Shown one piece after another: positions 41,859 through 55,900 of a DNA stretch of 64,000 nt. How positions within the stretch are numbered: the stretch's first letter is position 1; every line of letters begins with the position of its first letter. A program made the translations under genes and the position numbers. Under the pieces are notes generated by a model. The model was not told the DNA's origin. It did no database searches and saw nothing but the letters and a program-made list of their open reading frames with translations. Source of the DNA: Lamellibrachia satsuma (Eukaryota > Annelida > Polychaeta > Sabellida > Siboglinidae); NCBI GenBank assembly GCA_033239005.1, contig BSQZ01000010.1, positions 12,105,001-12,169,000 of the forward strand, given 5' to 3'.

Positions 41859-42487
41859 GATATGATCGGGCAAATGTATTATCTTACGCGGCGTTCTTTA
41901 ATACAGCGCGAATAGGGAGTGGTTCCACCACGTGCAGTCAATACATTTGATTCTACAGAGCGGCTGATTCTCTGAAGCGTACTCGGGCCAGGCAAGGCAA
42001 GAATTGTTATACGAAGAACTATTATTACGTTAGATGTTACTGTCGCAGTCACCAACTCCTCTGCCAGTGTAGGCAAAAGTCACACACAAATCTGCCATTG
42101 AGAGAAGTCGCATATCTCGCGAGTAAGTAGGACGCGGATTCGAAGTGGTCGCTCACTCCAGTGAAGATGTTGGGTCTAAACTGCCACAATATAGGTATAC
42201 ACTTCCTTGTCGATCGTAAAAGCCTTTGCGAATGCCTCTCTAAATGTTATAAAGGCCTAATTATCACAGAGGTTTATGAAATTCCAATAATGTATGTGTC
42301 CCTTTGTGATAAAAATACACACTATTAATTAACCACACTATAACAATTTCATAGGACGTCATATTTAAGTCAACGCGGTCTCAGAGTCTAGTAAATGGAA
42401 TAAGCCTACCGAATGCTTACCTACACGGTGATGATGTGATCCGCCAGGGTAGTGGAGGCGCACTTTGAGGAGCAGGTGCCTCACATA

Positions 42488-43284
42488 GGGATATTCCCGT
42501 ACCCTTAATAGATTTGTATTCGTTGAATGTGAGAGATACGTAATACTTTACATATATTTTGTAGTATTTTATATTAAGTTTAGACGTCTAAGTAGGCCTA
42601 CAACTGTTTTCTTAGATTACTTTATATATTTTGAGAATGCAAGAACCCCAACAGCGTTCCACATTTACAGGATTGCGTACACATTTAATTGGTCAACAAA
42701 CCGACGTTATAAAATACTGCAGTCAGCCAATGAAAACGTCACCAAAACCGCCATAATATATACTCGAAGCACAATTGTTGGAATAAAAATCATGCAAATG
42801 TTTTCGCATGTAATTGCCCCCCCCCCATACACCGAAATGGGACATAGGCCTGCATGCATTCTGGTGCCTGGCTTATTCATAGATAACTCTCTAACAGTAT
42901 ATAATATGCTATTTTCACAAACATTTGAAGACACTTGCGCATGGGATCAATATTCGAACCAACTACCAGTAAGTTCATCTATCGAGTGCAAACAAGTTGC
43001 AAGAAAAGTTGATTTGAGTGAACTACTCACCAATATCGAACGACGGAAATATGCATTTCCAAAACGAGGCTAGCGCCGGAATTTTCCGTAAAAGAAAGAG
43101 CGTCTTCGAAAAAACCTCGCTGTTGGGGTTCTTGCATTCTCAAAATATAAAAGTAATCTAAAAAAACAGTTGTAGGCCTACTTAGACGTCTAAACTTAAT
43201 ATAAAATACTACAAAAATATGTAAAGTATTACGTATCTCTCACATTAAACGAATACAAATATATTAAGGGTACGGGAATATCCC
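42488..43284. mobile_element. Non-autonomous DNA transposon with long (about 167 bp) TIRs and TA target site
   Basis: 42488-42654 is the near-perfect reverse complement of 43118-43284; both begin GGGATATTCCCGTACCCTTA. TA flanks each end (42486-42487, 43285-43286), the Tc1/mariner-type target duplication. The arms end at CCCCAACAGCG. The 463-bp interior has one short open frame (42792-43073) without recognisable transposase motifs, so the element probably depended on a partner's transposase. Confidence 0.82.
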
Positions 43285-43289
43285 TATAT

Positions 43290-43931
43290 GATGTAATATG
43301 CAAAATTTCAGAATGTTGGTGTTATGATAGAAGTAGATGTATCTAATTGTTTATTTCAATGCAAAACATTGCAATAGATGGGCCTACTTATGAAAGTTGT
43401 GTGTAATATTGTAAGTACTCGCAATACTGTCTTGCAAATAAAAAAGTATTGCATGTGCTTCGCAATATTAAAATTTGAGTATCGCAAAAAATACACAACG
43501 CAACATCACTACGCAGGTTGGGTAAACTACGTTATTGGATATTTGCCATAATTGCGTTTGCGTGACCAATCTCCAATAATAGGAGAACTTGGGTATTATC
43601 AGTTTTATTACGTGGTTGATGTTTAAATAAGAGCCGACTAGTTAAAAAGTGTTGTGCTGCGCTAAAAACACTTCCTGGGTCTTTCTAGTGTTGCTGCGCG
43701 GCCATATAGGATGGAAGGACGTTAACCCCTAACAGAAATTATCATCAATCTCACGGCGCGCCTTATCACATTGCCGGTGGCGCCACCTTCACAGAAAGAA
43801 GCTTCAGTCCGCTCGGCACAAGATGGCGTTGTGTTTGTTGACATCTTCACCACGAAAACGCGCAGGTGCTCGACGGTGTTAAACATGTCGCTATGTACAT
43901 TTTGCTTTAAGAAGAAGCATTAACAGAATCC
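43290..43931 (+). promoter_or_regulatory. CRAMP1 promoter region
   Basis: CpG density rises from about 43660 up to the ATG at 43932. AAGATGGCG at 43820-43828 matches the YY1 motif about 110 bp before the start codon. No TATA box is seen, so a housekeeping-type promoter is inferred. Confidence 0.5.
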
Positions 43932-46900
43932 ATGGTGAAGCCTCGGAGAGCGAGTTCAGCGGAGAAGAAGCCTGATGAATATTGGTAAATGATGTTGTAA
44001 ATTCTATATCCACCCGCCATTTTTGTAATGTAGGCGCTCTACTATAGCCGTGAAGTTGAACAAGTTTTGTAATTGTAAGAGTTTAACAGCTGATGTAGTG
44101 CTCTTTGGGTATGCATTCATTTAGTATAGCATATTTCCTCAGTTACCATGACATTAAAACCAATTTAGCTAGTGTGTTTCATGGTTTTATTTACATGGAA
44201 GTGTTGTTACGTTGTCGTTGGAAGTGAAATGGTAGCCATGTTTGATCTGAAATCTCTACAAATGTGTTGGGTTGTTTGTCCTTTGTATGCTGAGTTAGTC
44301 GATCTGATGTAGCTTTAACTGTCATTTTATTGTATAATCGCAACTTATACACTATATATGCGACTGATTTTGCACAAATTAATTACATAAAATTTCACTG
44401 TTGTGCACGTTATCAAGGAACTCGTTTTCATTGTTTGCAGCTCACCAAGTGGCATGACTACCGTAGGAGGGTCCAAGAATTTGTGTTCATATCCCAAGTC
44501 CAATCTAAAACCAACCGTGAAATCCATCACCGATATACCAGAACTGAGCAATCCGGATACAACAGAACTTTTGAAAACATCAGAAGAAAGCATTCAGCAA
44601 ACGAAGCCAGTGCCCTTCCAAGTGGCTACACGTTCAAGTGGGCGATTGGCCAAGAGGCCACGTAGAGATGTCAGCCCTCAGTCATCACCCCCAAAGAAGT
44701 CAGGTATGTTGCTCAATAGCTGTGTCATATAGGTAATAATTAGCTATTTATTTCCTTCAGTACTCCAGTCAGATAACTACCATTAATTTGGTTATATAAA
44801 CAATTTCCCAACTCTTAATGCAATTCCTTAGTAATTTGAGGGTTCATCTAAAAAAAGAATTGTTTCAGTTGGCAGTTACCTATAATTTATATTAATAAAT
44901 TATAATCTACACCTCAGCTACTGCGGAAATTGAGTTTATATTGTAATCATACAATTACAAGTTTATTTAATTATCACAATTTTAAATGACAGCAGACTGT
45001 CAACCTGTAAGTCCTGTATGTTTCTAGAAAACAACAGTTTGTTTATCTTTTACATACTTGAACAATTTATTATTTTTCACTTATTGTTTAGATTATGTAA
45101 TAACCAAATTTAATCATGAGTCAATTGTGTGACAGTGTTGGTCAAGGAAACGAAGACAAGTACCCCAGAGGGAAAGCCACGACGACACTGGGAGTTGTGG
45201 AGCGCGGAGGACAAGGACACATTCTTTGAGGCTCTCAGTGAGGTGGGTGCTATTCAGCTCAATGTATGTATATACAATATCATGTATGTATCAGTTGAAG
45301 CCATAGAATGACATGGTAATGTAGTGGTTAACGCATCCACTTGACATGTCATTATTATTCATTATCATTTGCAATCTTGCATGTACAATTATCTGATATT
45401 ATATGTTGTTTTTTGGACTAGCCTTTGATTTTTTCCCCTTCACTTTTACCAAAGCTGCCCTAAGATAAAACTCTAAGTAGCATGTCATCCTGATTGTTGT
45501 TCCTGTAATGCAATCTCTTTTTGTAAATTGTTATACAAACATTATGAATAAGGTTACGTTGAAAGCATCATGGTTTTTAACATTGCATTGGTACACATTA
45601 TTTACATACCAACTTATTATTAAGCAGCATTTATATGATGTGCTTATTCAAAAGATAACTGCTCTGCATAAGCTAGTTCTCTGTCACAAATTTTACCGAT
45701 GTTCAATTCTGCTCTAATATACTTCATTATTGACTTTGTTTGGTTTGGTTTCAGTTTGGGAAAGATTTTGATGCCATCCAAAACGTCTTCGCCCAGAAGC
45801 ATAAAAAGAAAGGTGGTCCAGAGTCACTAATCAAAACGAAAGATCAGATTCGCCACTTTTACTATAGAAACTGGCACAAGATCTCCAAATACCTGAAAGA
45901 CACAAGTGGTAAGTTTCTTAAGGAAGTCACAAAGATAACAATCAAATGTTTGTGAAAAAATCACAACATTGCTCATGATATTATGTGACTAAGGTGAGAT
46001 ACATATCTTTCCTTGTTAATTTGTTGCAGATTCAGAATGTATGACAACATTATGATAATATTTTTTATGTAAAGTACAGACTTTCTTGACTGTGCTTAAA
46101 ACATGTGTCTCTATAATACAGTGTTGGTGTTCCAGATGTAAACAAGGAGGTTTTGGAGTTGTACGGGTTGATCAACTACGGACACCTTAGAAAACGCATT
46201 GGCAGCAGTAAGTTTTGTTTGAAATACTTATGTTTTAATTCCATGCACCATGCTATCTTTCAAGTATACAGATCATCAATATCAATGCAGTTATTGCATT
46301 CTATAAATTCAAGGCTAAAATTAGTTGTATGGTATAACTTACAAAAACTATCCCCGAGTACTATTACCTATTGAGAGTATAGTAGAATTACAATGTTACA
46401 AGTAACAAATGTCTTGATAAAGAAGGTTAATGTTCATTACATATTTAAAGAACATTTTAGACATAATAAATAATAACTTTCTTTTAATATGTGGTATGTG
46501 TCTTTCAGAACTAAATGCAAGAAATGGTCAGAAACTGAATGAGCTCATCAACAGAGGGTAGGTGGTTTGCTTTCTTTTCAAGTAAACAATTTGTTTGAGT
46601 TTTAATTTAAAATTTCTTCAAGTTTTTATATATACAGTTAATTTAAAATTTGAGTTGTTGAGAAGTGTTTGTTTGTGTAATTAATTTTGAGTTTACTATT
46701 TCCCTTTTATGGTATGAACTTTGACATATTACGCAAATGACAGTCGGGGCAATATTTTGCAGAAAATACTCAAGTAGCAAGGTTAATCTGATATTGTAGA
46801 TCCTTTACATTTAATTTTACTTTATTTTTTATAAATAAATGTAAAGTTATAGTTAAATGTAGACTTTAAATAGGCACATTTCTTTGAGTTGTATTATTGA

Positions 46901-49900
46901 TTTGATGTTGTTGAACTTGCAATAATTCATCATGTTAGTCAATTGTAATAATTCATCACGTTAGTCAGAACCAGGGTTTTGTTAATTTTCAGTTCATGCA
47001 GGTAGTGTGAAGCTTCATAAGGGCGACATTTCTTGACAACACATTTGCCTTAAGATCATCACCAATTATGCTTTATGTATCGCGTAGCTTGCAGCAACAC
47101 GAGTATATTCCAACAACCGTCGATTTTGTGAATGAAATAGGCTGTTAGAAATGATGTGCTATAATGTTTTGATTTTGAAATCATGAAGCGAACTGTAGGG
47201 AATATTGAAAATTCCAGTGTCGTTACTATCGACCCAGAGAAGCAAATGTAGCTATGTTTGTTAGTTTTGTTCCACTAAACAATTATCCAATTCTGATGGT
47301 TACAATTCACTATTGTGCACATTTTTGTCCACGTGCATGAAAAAAATAATAATTTTTAAGATGGCTACCAATAACGCTATGTGCTTAATAATATGATCAT
47401 GCTAATAAAATACAATTTAAATAAACAGATAATTTCAGACTGATGACAGACGATGCTACGATCAACAACAGGGTGGGACAACAAATTTACTATACCAAAA
47501 TTATGACGGCATGTGATTGTATCTCATTCTGTTCGAGATTTTAACCCGATATGGTTATAAATAGCTGAATGGCATCATTGAAAAGCAACGGTCGGCAGGC
47601 TGGCTGGCAGCTATGCACAAATACGAGGTTGGACGTTTTTGGCCGGTGTGCCCGGGAAAGGTTTAAAACTAATTGTGTCTACATGTGATTTTGTTCTTTT
47701 GTTAGTTTAAAGATCAAAGATGAAAAAATCTCATGGATAGAGGAGGTCTTTCATAAGGGCATTTTATTCGTTTGAGAGGCCTAAGAAAAACCCTGGTCAG
47801 AGCATCAACAATTAGAACACCAGACATTTAAAACACTAACTTACACTGTGTTTTATTGTAGGGCTGCTTTAGTAAAAGTGAAGGGGAAAAATCAAAGGTG
47901 AGTCTTACTCATGCATCTGCATATCAGATGTTTCATATTTTCAAGAATATACCATAAAATATCAGATACTTGTATATGCTATGTGAGTGCTACATGACAC
48001 CTGTGCTAATAAAACAAATGTACTTCTGATAATAATCAAAGTACTTCTGATAATAATCAAAGTACTTCTGATAATAATCAGAAAATATATTATATTGTGG
48101 CACTAAAAATACTTTATGCTCTTAATTGGAATAATATGACATTAGGCATAAGCTTAATAAACGTCATTCATTTGGCCTTTTCATATCTTTACATCTGGCT
48201 TGCATTGTTGATTGCATAAAAATATTTTTGTAGTATGAGCATATAAAATAACTCTTGATTTTACTCAAATCAAGTGTGGCATACATGAATAAAAGAAACC
48301 AGACATCCAAGTAAAGATATGAGACTCTCGTGACTAGGTTTGAAATCTTGACATTGAAAAAAGGCTTCCTCAAATGTTAAACCCTAGAATCTTGCTTCTA
48401 GATTACGCACTCCGTTGTGTAGAGCCCTGAAGAAACTCAACAACTTGGAAGGTGAGTGGAATTATTGTAACTGAAATTACTGGACAATCACAGGCATTAA
48501 AGTAGAGGTTAAGTCAAGTAGAGGTCATTAAAGTAGAGGTTAAGTCGAGTTCCATTTTATGTTAGACTAGTTTGTATTACTCTATGTCTGGTATTAAGTC
48601 TGATAGTTTTTGTTACTCTATGCCACCCAATGGTTTTAAGTCTGATAGTTTTTGTTACTCTATGCCACCCAATGGTATTAAGTCTGATAGTTTTTTTACT
48701 CTATGCCTGCCAATGGTATTAAGTCTGATCGTTTTTATTACTCTATGCCACCCAATGGTATTAAGTCTGATAGTTTTTATTACTCTATGCCTGCCAATGG
48801 TATTAAGTCTGATAGTTTTTATCGTAAAATCATGTTATGATATAAACTACCTTTTTGAATATCTGTTCTAACATTGACCATCCAAATTTGTTTTATTGAA
48901 CTACAATTAGTTAATATAATTTGACTGTTATCTGTTTATATATATTGACCTTGCTGTTCAGCGTGCTCTGTAGACATGGTATTCGGGGTGAAACATTCAA
49001 ATTAAACAAATAATGGTCAAATAAAGCCTTTTAAAATGTGGTTAATTAAAATACGTCAAGACGTTAGAATAGAATTTCTAACATAATGTTACTATAAAAA
49101 AGCAGTCAGACTTTGTACCTTAAAATGAGTTCCACAATAACTGTTCATGTCCAGTCAGTCATGTTTGGTCATCCCTCTTCCCTGCAGACACCAAAGAGGA
49201 TGAGAAGGTGAAGGAGCAGGTTCCTGGAAGGTTTGTCTTGGAGTTGTGTCCCCACAACAATGCCGCCTGGGCTCGGGTCCAGGCCGTCTCACAGAACCCA
49301 AGACTCCGCATCAAGGTCAAGCCAGACTGTCGCATCTCGACCATCTTCGACTTCCTCAACAGGAAGTGGAAGACGGACAGGCTCCGTATGGTATCCTTTC
49401 CATCCCGCAATCATAGGTGGCACTGGCCGTATGGACATGTTTAGACCAATCACTGTTACTTGATTGTGTGGTCCGTATTACCATGCTATGTAAAACACGT
49501 TTTTTCCTGAACGTTTCCCAGAAGGAGGGTTTGAAGGAGATGGAAGAGGAGAGCCAGGAGCTACGCCTGCTCCCTCCCGCTCACTGCAAGCTCATGCCGT
49601 TCGAAGTGAAGCCTGCCCCAACCCCAGCAAGGGTCGATGTTGCTCTTATCAACTACAAAGTGAAAGTGAAACGTAAGGGAATTTGTCTTCAATTAACCCT
49701 TTTTCGCTCATCTCGTTTTAGAATCATTTCAAATATAAAATAAAATCTATTTAGTGTCCAATACAACATTTTGTTTGTGCAAATTTGTTATTATGCAATC
49801 AACAACACAACACAGATATAGAGATATGAAAAGCCCAAATGAATGACGTTTATTGTGGGGATTAAGGGTAAGCCCACTTTCAAAGAATTGTAAAACAAAG

Positions 49901-52900
49901 AAATGTGGGCTCCACAACCCAACGCCCGGCTGACTACGCCCATGCGAGCCTCCTGGACGTCGGGTTCAATAGAGCCCACATTTCACCACAAAGCAGTAGC
50001 AGTATTCCTAGAACAAATAAAAGAAACAATGGCATTACTATTGTCATGGAACACCCTTAACCAAATAGCATAATGCCCTACATGCTATCACGCAGTCTAT
50101 GAATACAACTACCTGCTTAAAAATACACTAGCTCTAACTGGAATAACTACAAAGGTGGGGCCAATTCGCCACCGGTCAAAATAAAATCTATTTAGTGTCC
50201 AATACAACATTTTGTTTGTGCAAATTTGTTATTTAGTTTTAGTGAAATCATCGGAGAAACTTATTAAATTATTTTTGACCGGATCCAATAAAAATTCAAT
50301 GGAAAATTGGTCTAACTGCATATACTATGACATAATGCTATTCATATTTTCTGGATTGGACTAGAAATTGGTGATGGATTGTTTTGGAATAGATTTGAGC
50401 AATAACTGTTGTTAATGTTTTGTGCCTGATTAGGCAAGTTGCATGAGAAAACGTATTTAATGTGGAAATCTACTGGGAAAATATTAGTTATCATTGGGTT
50501 AATTAAATTTATTGTATTGGTTCATTGCTATTTTTCACTTTATTTATATTGAATAAAATGGAATACAGAACATATTTAAATAAAAATTATGGTTATCAGA
50601 GCATTATAAATTACATTATAATTAGAAAGGTTAATTATGTATTTACCAGGTATATATATTGAGATAATTTTGTGTTTTTCTCCAGGAAGTGGATGTAACA
50701 GTTCGCCGACGCAGAACAAAAGAGTTCAGAAAAATTCTATCTGCAAACCAGACCTGAGCGACGACACAGCAAATGATGATACATTCGCAGCGACAAGCTG
50801 TATAACTGCTGACGCTGCTGACAATGCAGACACACAGACTGACTGTGACACGTCACTGGACGACTCATGTGCGGACAGTGTCGATTTGATGTCGACAAAA
50901 CTTCCTGACATGCCTGACGTCGCTAAAAGCGTCAGTGGTGATGTCGGTGATCAGACGTTTGCGGTGCAGACCAATAAGATCAACGATCGCGTCGAGAAGT
51001 TGCGGAACGGGATCACGAAGGACACGGCTGAGGATGTGACCGTCGGTCAGCTCTACCTCATGATGGGTGATCCCCAGAAGATGGTGCTGCAGTATGAGTG
51101 GACGGACATGGTCAAGACGCCGGACGTCATCAGCTGTAATCAACGACTGACCAACATGTTGCGCCGACTCATACATATCGCAACGACTGAGTTCATTGAC
51201 CTGAGCAAGTCCCGGCCCCAGTCGGTACGCTCGTGCTTTCAAATAATTAAATGACTAATGAAACTCCTCATTTGATTTAGCCAATCGTGAATCAGGTTTG
51301 TTGATGTTCAAATCTGTATAATATGTGAATAGTTTAAGAATATGTGCAGTCAGTTTAACAAACGAGGGCATGCTTATGTTAAAATCATCAAAAGTATAGA
51401 GTTTAACAGAGCCACTTGCCATTTTCCACTGATTTTTTATCAGACCAGCAATAATTTAGTTTTTCCGATGATTTCACCAAAACTAAAAACACAAATCACA
51501 GTGGATACTAGGTAGGTTTGATTTTTTTGTGAAATGGGAAAAAAAATTAATTAAAGGTGGAAGTTTATTTTTTTATAGCACTTGATTTTCATTTCCTCCG
51601 GGTTCCTCTTTTTTTTCAGCCAGTTTTCACATTATGATGCAGTGCTCCCTGATCATCTTACCACCTTAAATTTTATCTTCCTCTTCGCCTTACATGTATA
51701 TGTGTCTTGAGTGTCTAGTCTGTTGTTCTGTTGGTCCAACTGTCATCATGTCTGCTACTGAGGGCTCTCCATTTCAGTCGACACACACACTGTATATTTC
51801 CAGACGCCGCTCGAGCCATCCTCACCGCCATATTCTGCATCACCATGTTCTGTGTGTGGGTCTCGCAGAGGCGGGGATGAGACACCACCTGGTGTCAAGT
51901 CAGCAAAGCTTGGTCGAAGTCCTGCAGGCCGACAGCTAAAACGAAACATTGGGGTTACGAAGACCCCTGGCAAGGGTGATTCTGCCACGGCTTCTGTTAC
52001 TTCTTTGCAAGTAAGGGTTATTTTAGGAAGCCGAAACTGGTGATCTCTAGGTAGTTTTGCGAGGCGGGTTAAAAGGACAGTACAAAAATGGTCATTGGAT
52101 GGTTGCTGCAATAACTGCCATACGGTGATATTATTTTTAGCCACACGAGATGTCATAAACAGTAATAAAAAAAGCTGCCACTCAAACTGAAAAAGAATGT
52201 TTGCAATTTATGCTAGTTTTTCCTAATTCCTGTTATATGCAATTTCATATGGTAAATAAATATACAACAATTTCATATGGTAAATAAATCTACTACAATT
52301 TCATATGGTAAATAAATGTACTATAGCAATGAACAGTATTAATTTAGATGTAATTTGAGATGGAGAAATTAAGACAATTGAGGCATTTATACAATGTTAT
52401 ACACACAAAAACATTTAACTGCAACAAATGAAAATTGTTGCATGAAGAACAGTGTTGTCAAGATGCAGTGGAATTTATCGCAGTAGAAACACATGGACTA
52501 TACACTGTACATCGGGCATAAGTCTCATAATCTGTCGATTTCAGGTTCAGTTCAGCACTGTTTTTTGGTATGTTGTTTTTGTTCCTTTTTGTTTGTAGAC
52601 AGATTTTGACACAAATAATACAGATGTAGGATATAAGATAAAGGGCTTTCTCGCATTACAAACATGAAGTATGTAGGTTTTGCGTATGCCATTTTAATGT
52701 GAATCCTAAGCAATGTGTTCATCAGCCGATAATTTTTTAACAAGTAAGTTCCTGTCGTAACTTGCCACTGTTCACGATTGAGTGCACATAATGCTTTAAC
52801 GGTGGCAGGGCAATGTAGCCGATGACAGATACACCGTTGATCTGCATTCTGTTTCGTCAGTTATGTCATGCGTGGTCAACCTCTGAACGACCTGACATTT

Positions 52901-55900
52901 GTGATGGTGAAGTTATCGTAGATCATGTTCTGAGCATATAGTACACAGCTGTAGTAATGTATATATATTACTGTTTGTCTTGTAGGTTAATGATGAAGTG
53001 AGATTGTGCCAAACAGATTCAAGGCATGTCATGAGTGATCCCAATAGTTGTATAAATGATGGCGTCTTCAAGATGCCTACCCTAATGCCTGCCAGGGTTC
53101 AGGTATGTGCCTTTATAAACTATGTTTGTGACTTTGATGGCGTTTTTGTTATCTTGGTGCAGTAGGCAACGATCATTATTTATTTAGTAGCTCCCTAATG
53201 TGCCTCGCTGAAACCTTGAACCCCAAACACCATGTTATAAAGAGGCTATTCTTTCTTAGAGACACTCAAGAAACTCGGCCTTGTCGATGTCAACACTCGC
53301 AAATGGAGAGCGATTTTAGCAGTTAGCGTGAGCGATAAATCGCTCCTGAGATTATTGATTTGGACAAGCGATAGGGAGTGAAAGATCCCTCGCCTCAAGC
53401 GTGATGGACTGTTATACTATTACAACATTTGTGCAGTTTTTTTATAGCTGTGCTACACATGTGTACGTACTTCTTTCTATCTTCCTCACAGAAGCAGACA
53501 GACATTTTCTTCAACCGCTGCAATAAACGGATGTCAAGGAACGTTCGACGACCACTTGTTGTTCAGCGGACATTATTACCCAAGACACAGGTGCCGACGC
53601 GACAGATCATGACACTGACGCTCCTGCCCGACGTCCCCCAACTCGCCCAGAAGGGTTCCTTCATGCCTGTAGTGTCACAGCCCCTGCCGGTGCCTGTTAG
53701 TTCCCACCCTCCGGCGGGGTATCTACAGCCGGGGACCTCGCCCTCCATCGCAAAAATACTCCCGTTTCATGTCAGCACAGGTAAGTTGATCTGCACAATA
53801 GTCAGTAGGCATGTTTTTTTGAAAGTTTTGTGCTGCATTTGCTTGAATTTTTCTCTGAATTGGTATTAAAGAAATCAGGAGATCTTGCATTTTTTTTTCA
53901 AATTTCTATAAATATCACAATTTCCTCTCAGTCTCATGATTTTTTCTGTGACAATGGGAACTAAGCACAATCTGATCATGTGATGTTGTCACTATTCACC
54001 ATTTTGATGATGCAGAGCTGTGATTATCTCAGTAATGTTGTAACATGATGAAACAATAAATACATTTTTCCTTGTTTAAACGCTTTTTATCATATCTCTT
54101 TAGATACAGCAAATCCATACTTGTAAATTGTTTGATTTTTACTTGTTAAGAACACATTTATGATTATAATAAAAGGCTTTGATACAGGCAATCACTATTT
54201 TGACATACAAAAACAGTGAGATATCGCTATTTTGGGGTCTGATCACTTGGAACCCTGGGTATTATCTAGCAGAGTTTGTTGACTTGATTATCTTGTTTAC
54301 ATTGTATGCTTAAACGACAAGGTCGATATTCATAAACAGGCAACATTCAAATTATATGTTTAAATTGTGGTTTATTAAAACACATTTGGGCAGTCACGAT
54401 GTTGGAATAGATGTAGTTTATACTTTATAACATAATTTTACGATAAAATCGATCAGACCTTAGACTGAATAATGAATTGGTTGGTGATACTTGGTGACCG
54501 TTGTAGGTTCTGGTGATGCTATATCCTGCAGTGACATCTTGCGTCGAGCTGTCTCCCAGGCCAATATACCTACAGGTCAGTAATGTACTCAGTATTCATA
54601 AATCTTACCATAAATCTTACCATAAATCTTACCATAAATCTTACCATAAATCTAGTCTGCATTCATGGCACACAAATGTGTCTAAAAACAAATGCTAGCA
54701 GTCATTGGAATTGGTTTGAGTAATACTAGTACAGCGGGAACAACCTCTTAAAAGGAACAATTTTGAAATCTGCCTTGTGCTGTCCCTTTCGTTCATACCC
54801 ATGGCAGAGATATGGAATCATTTGGTTCCAGCAAGTTCCATATAGTGAGAGTCCATTGTATTTCTGCAATAGCTTGCACACATTATCTTTATAATATATA
54901 CATGAATGCATACACATGTGCCAATGCACACACGTGCACGCATGCATGCACATAAAAAAAATTTTTTACTGCTCAAAGTGAACTCTACAAATGTCACCAC
55001 AATGTTGTGATTTTGCATTTCAGGGTCTGATGAGTTTCCAGCGTCAGCTGCAGTATCGCTAGCAATAAGCATTGGCGTAGGCTCCGTGTCTGCTGGCAAG
55101 GTTGGTGTTAAATCTTACCATCAAGATGGTGTATTATGGAAATATCCAGTGCATATACTGCATAAATTATGCAGATACATAGCATCAATTATGATAAAGA
55201 AATGTTATAATAAATAATAAAACTTCTATAGCACCTCAGTGATGAGTTGCGAGGCGCAAGAAATCAGAATTTTTAAACATGGTACCATGAACATGTATGT
55301 GCAGTAGTCGTAATCAGAATGAGGGCTGAGGATTTTGGAGGAAATGTAATTACATTCCTAAGATACAGATGGGCAGATATACATACAGACGTGTTGTTTT
55401 AATTATACGATAAATAAAAATAAATCTTGTTGAGTTTTGTCAAAGTACATGCACTGTTTGACTTATTTGTTAATGTATTGGAAGAGGAACAGTGGATGGA
55501 TAAACAACCATTTAATTTTATTAGTATAATTAGTAATTTTATCGGTAAAGTTCTACTGTTATTAGATTTGCAGTTTCATCTTCTATCTTCTGCAATATGC
55601 GATGACTTGGTTTTTCCAGAATGTGATCTGTGGCACGGACAGCTTACTAAGCAGTAGTAGTAGCAGCATCATCGGGGGTCAGCTGGGTGGATTAGGCCCC
55701 CACAGAACAGCCCCTCGCAGTGGTCAGTTATTTAACGGCAGCACATCCTCACCCCAGCAGCAACATCTGAAAGATCACATTCCGATGGATGTCAGCCCGA
55801 CATCAGACTGTAAGTGTTGAATGTACTAGGTATAAATTCATTAGGTTGACATATAACAAGGATCAAAGTTTAACAAATGTTCTTTCTAGTTGCTCCTGTA

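Noticed and set aside
45310..45345. Second tRNA-like SINE (GTAGTGGTTAACGC)
   Set aside because: A-box spacing does not fit and no B-box follows.
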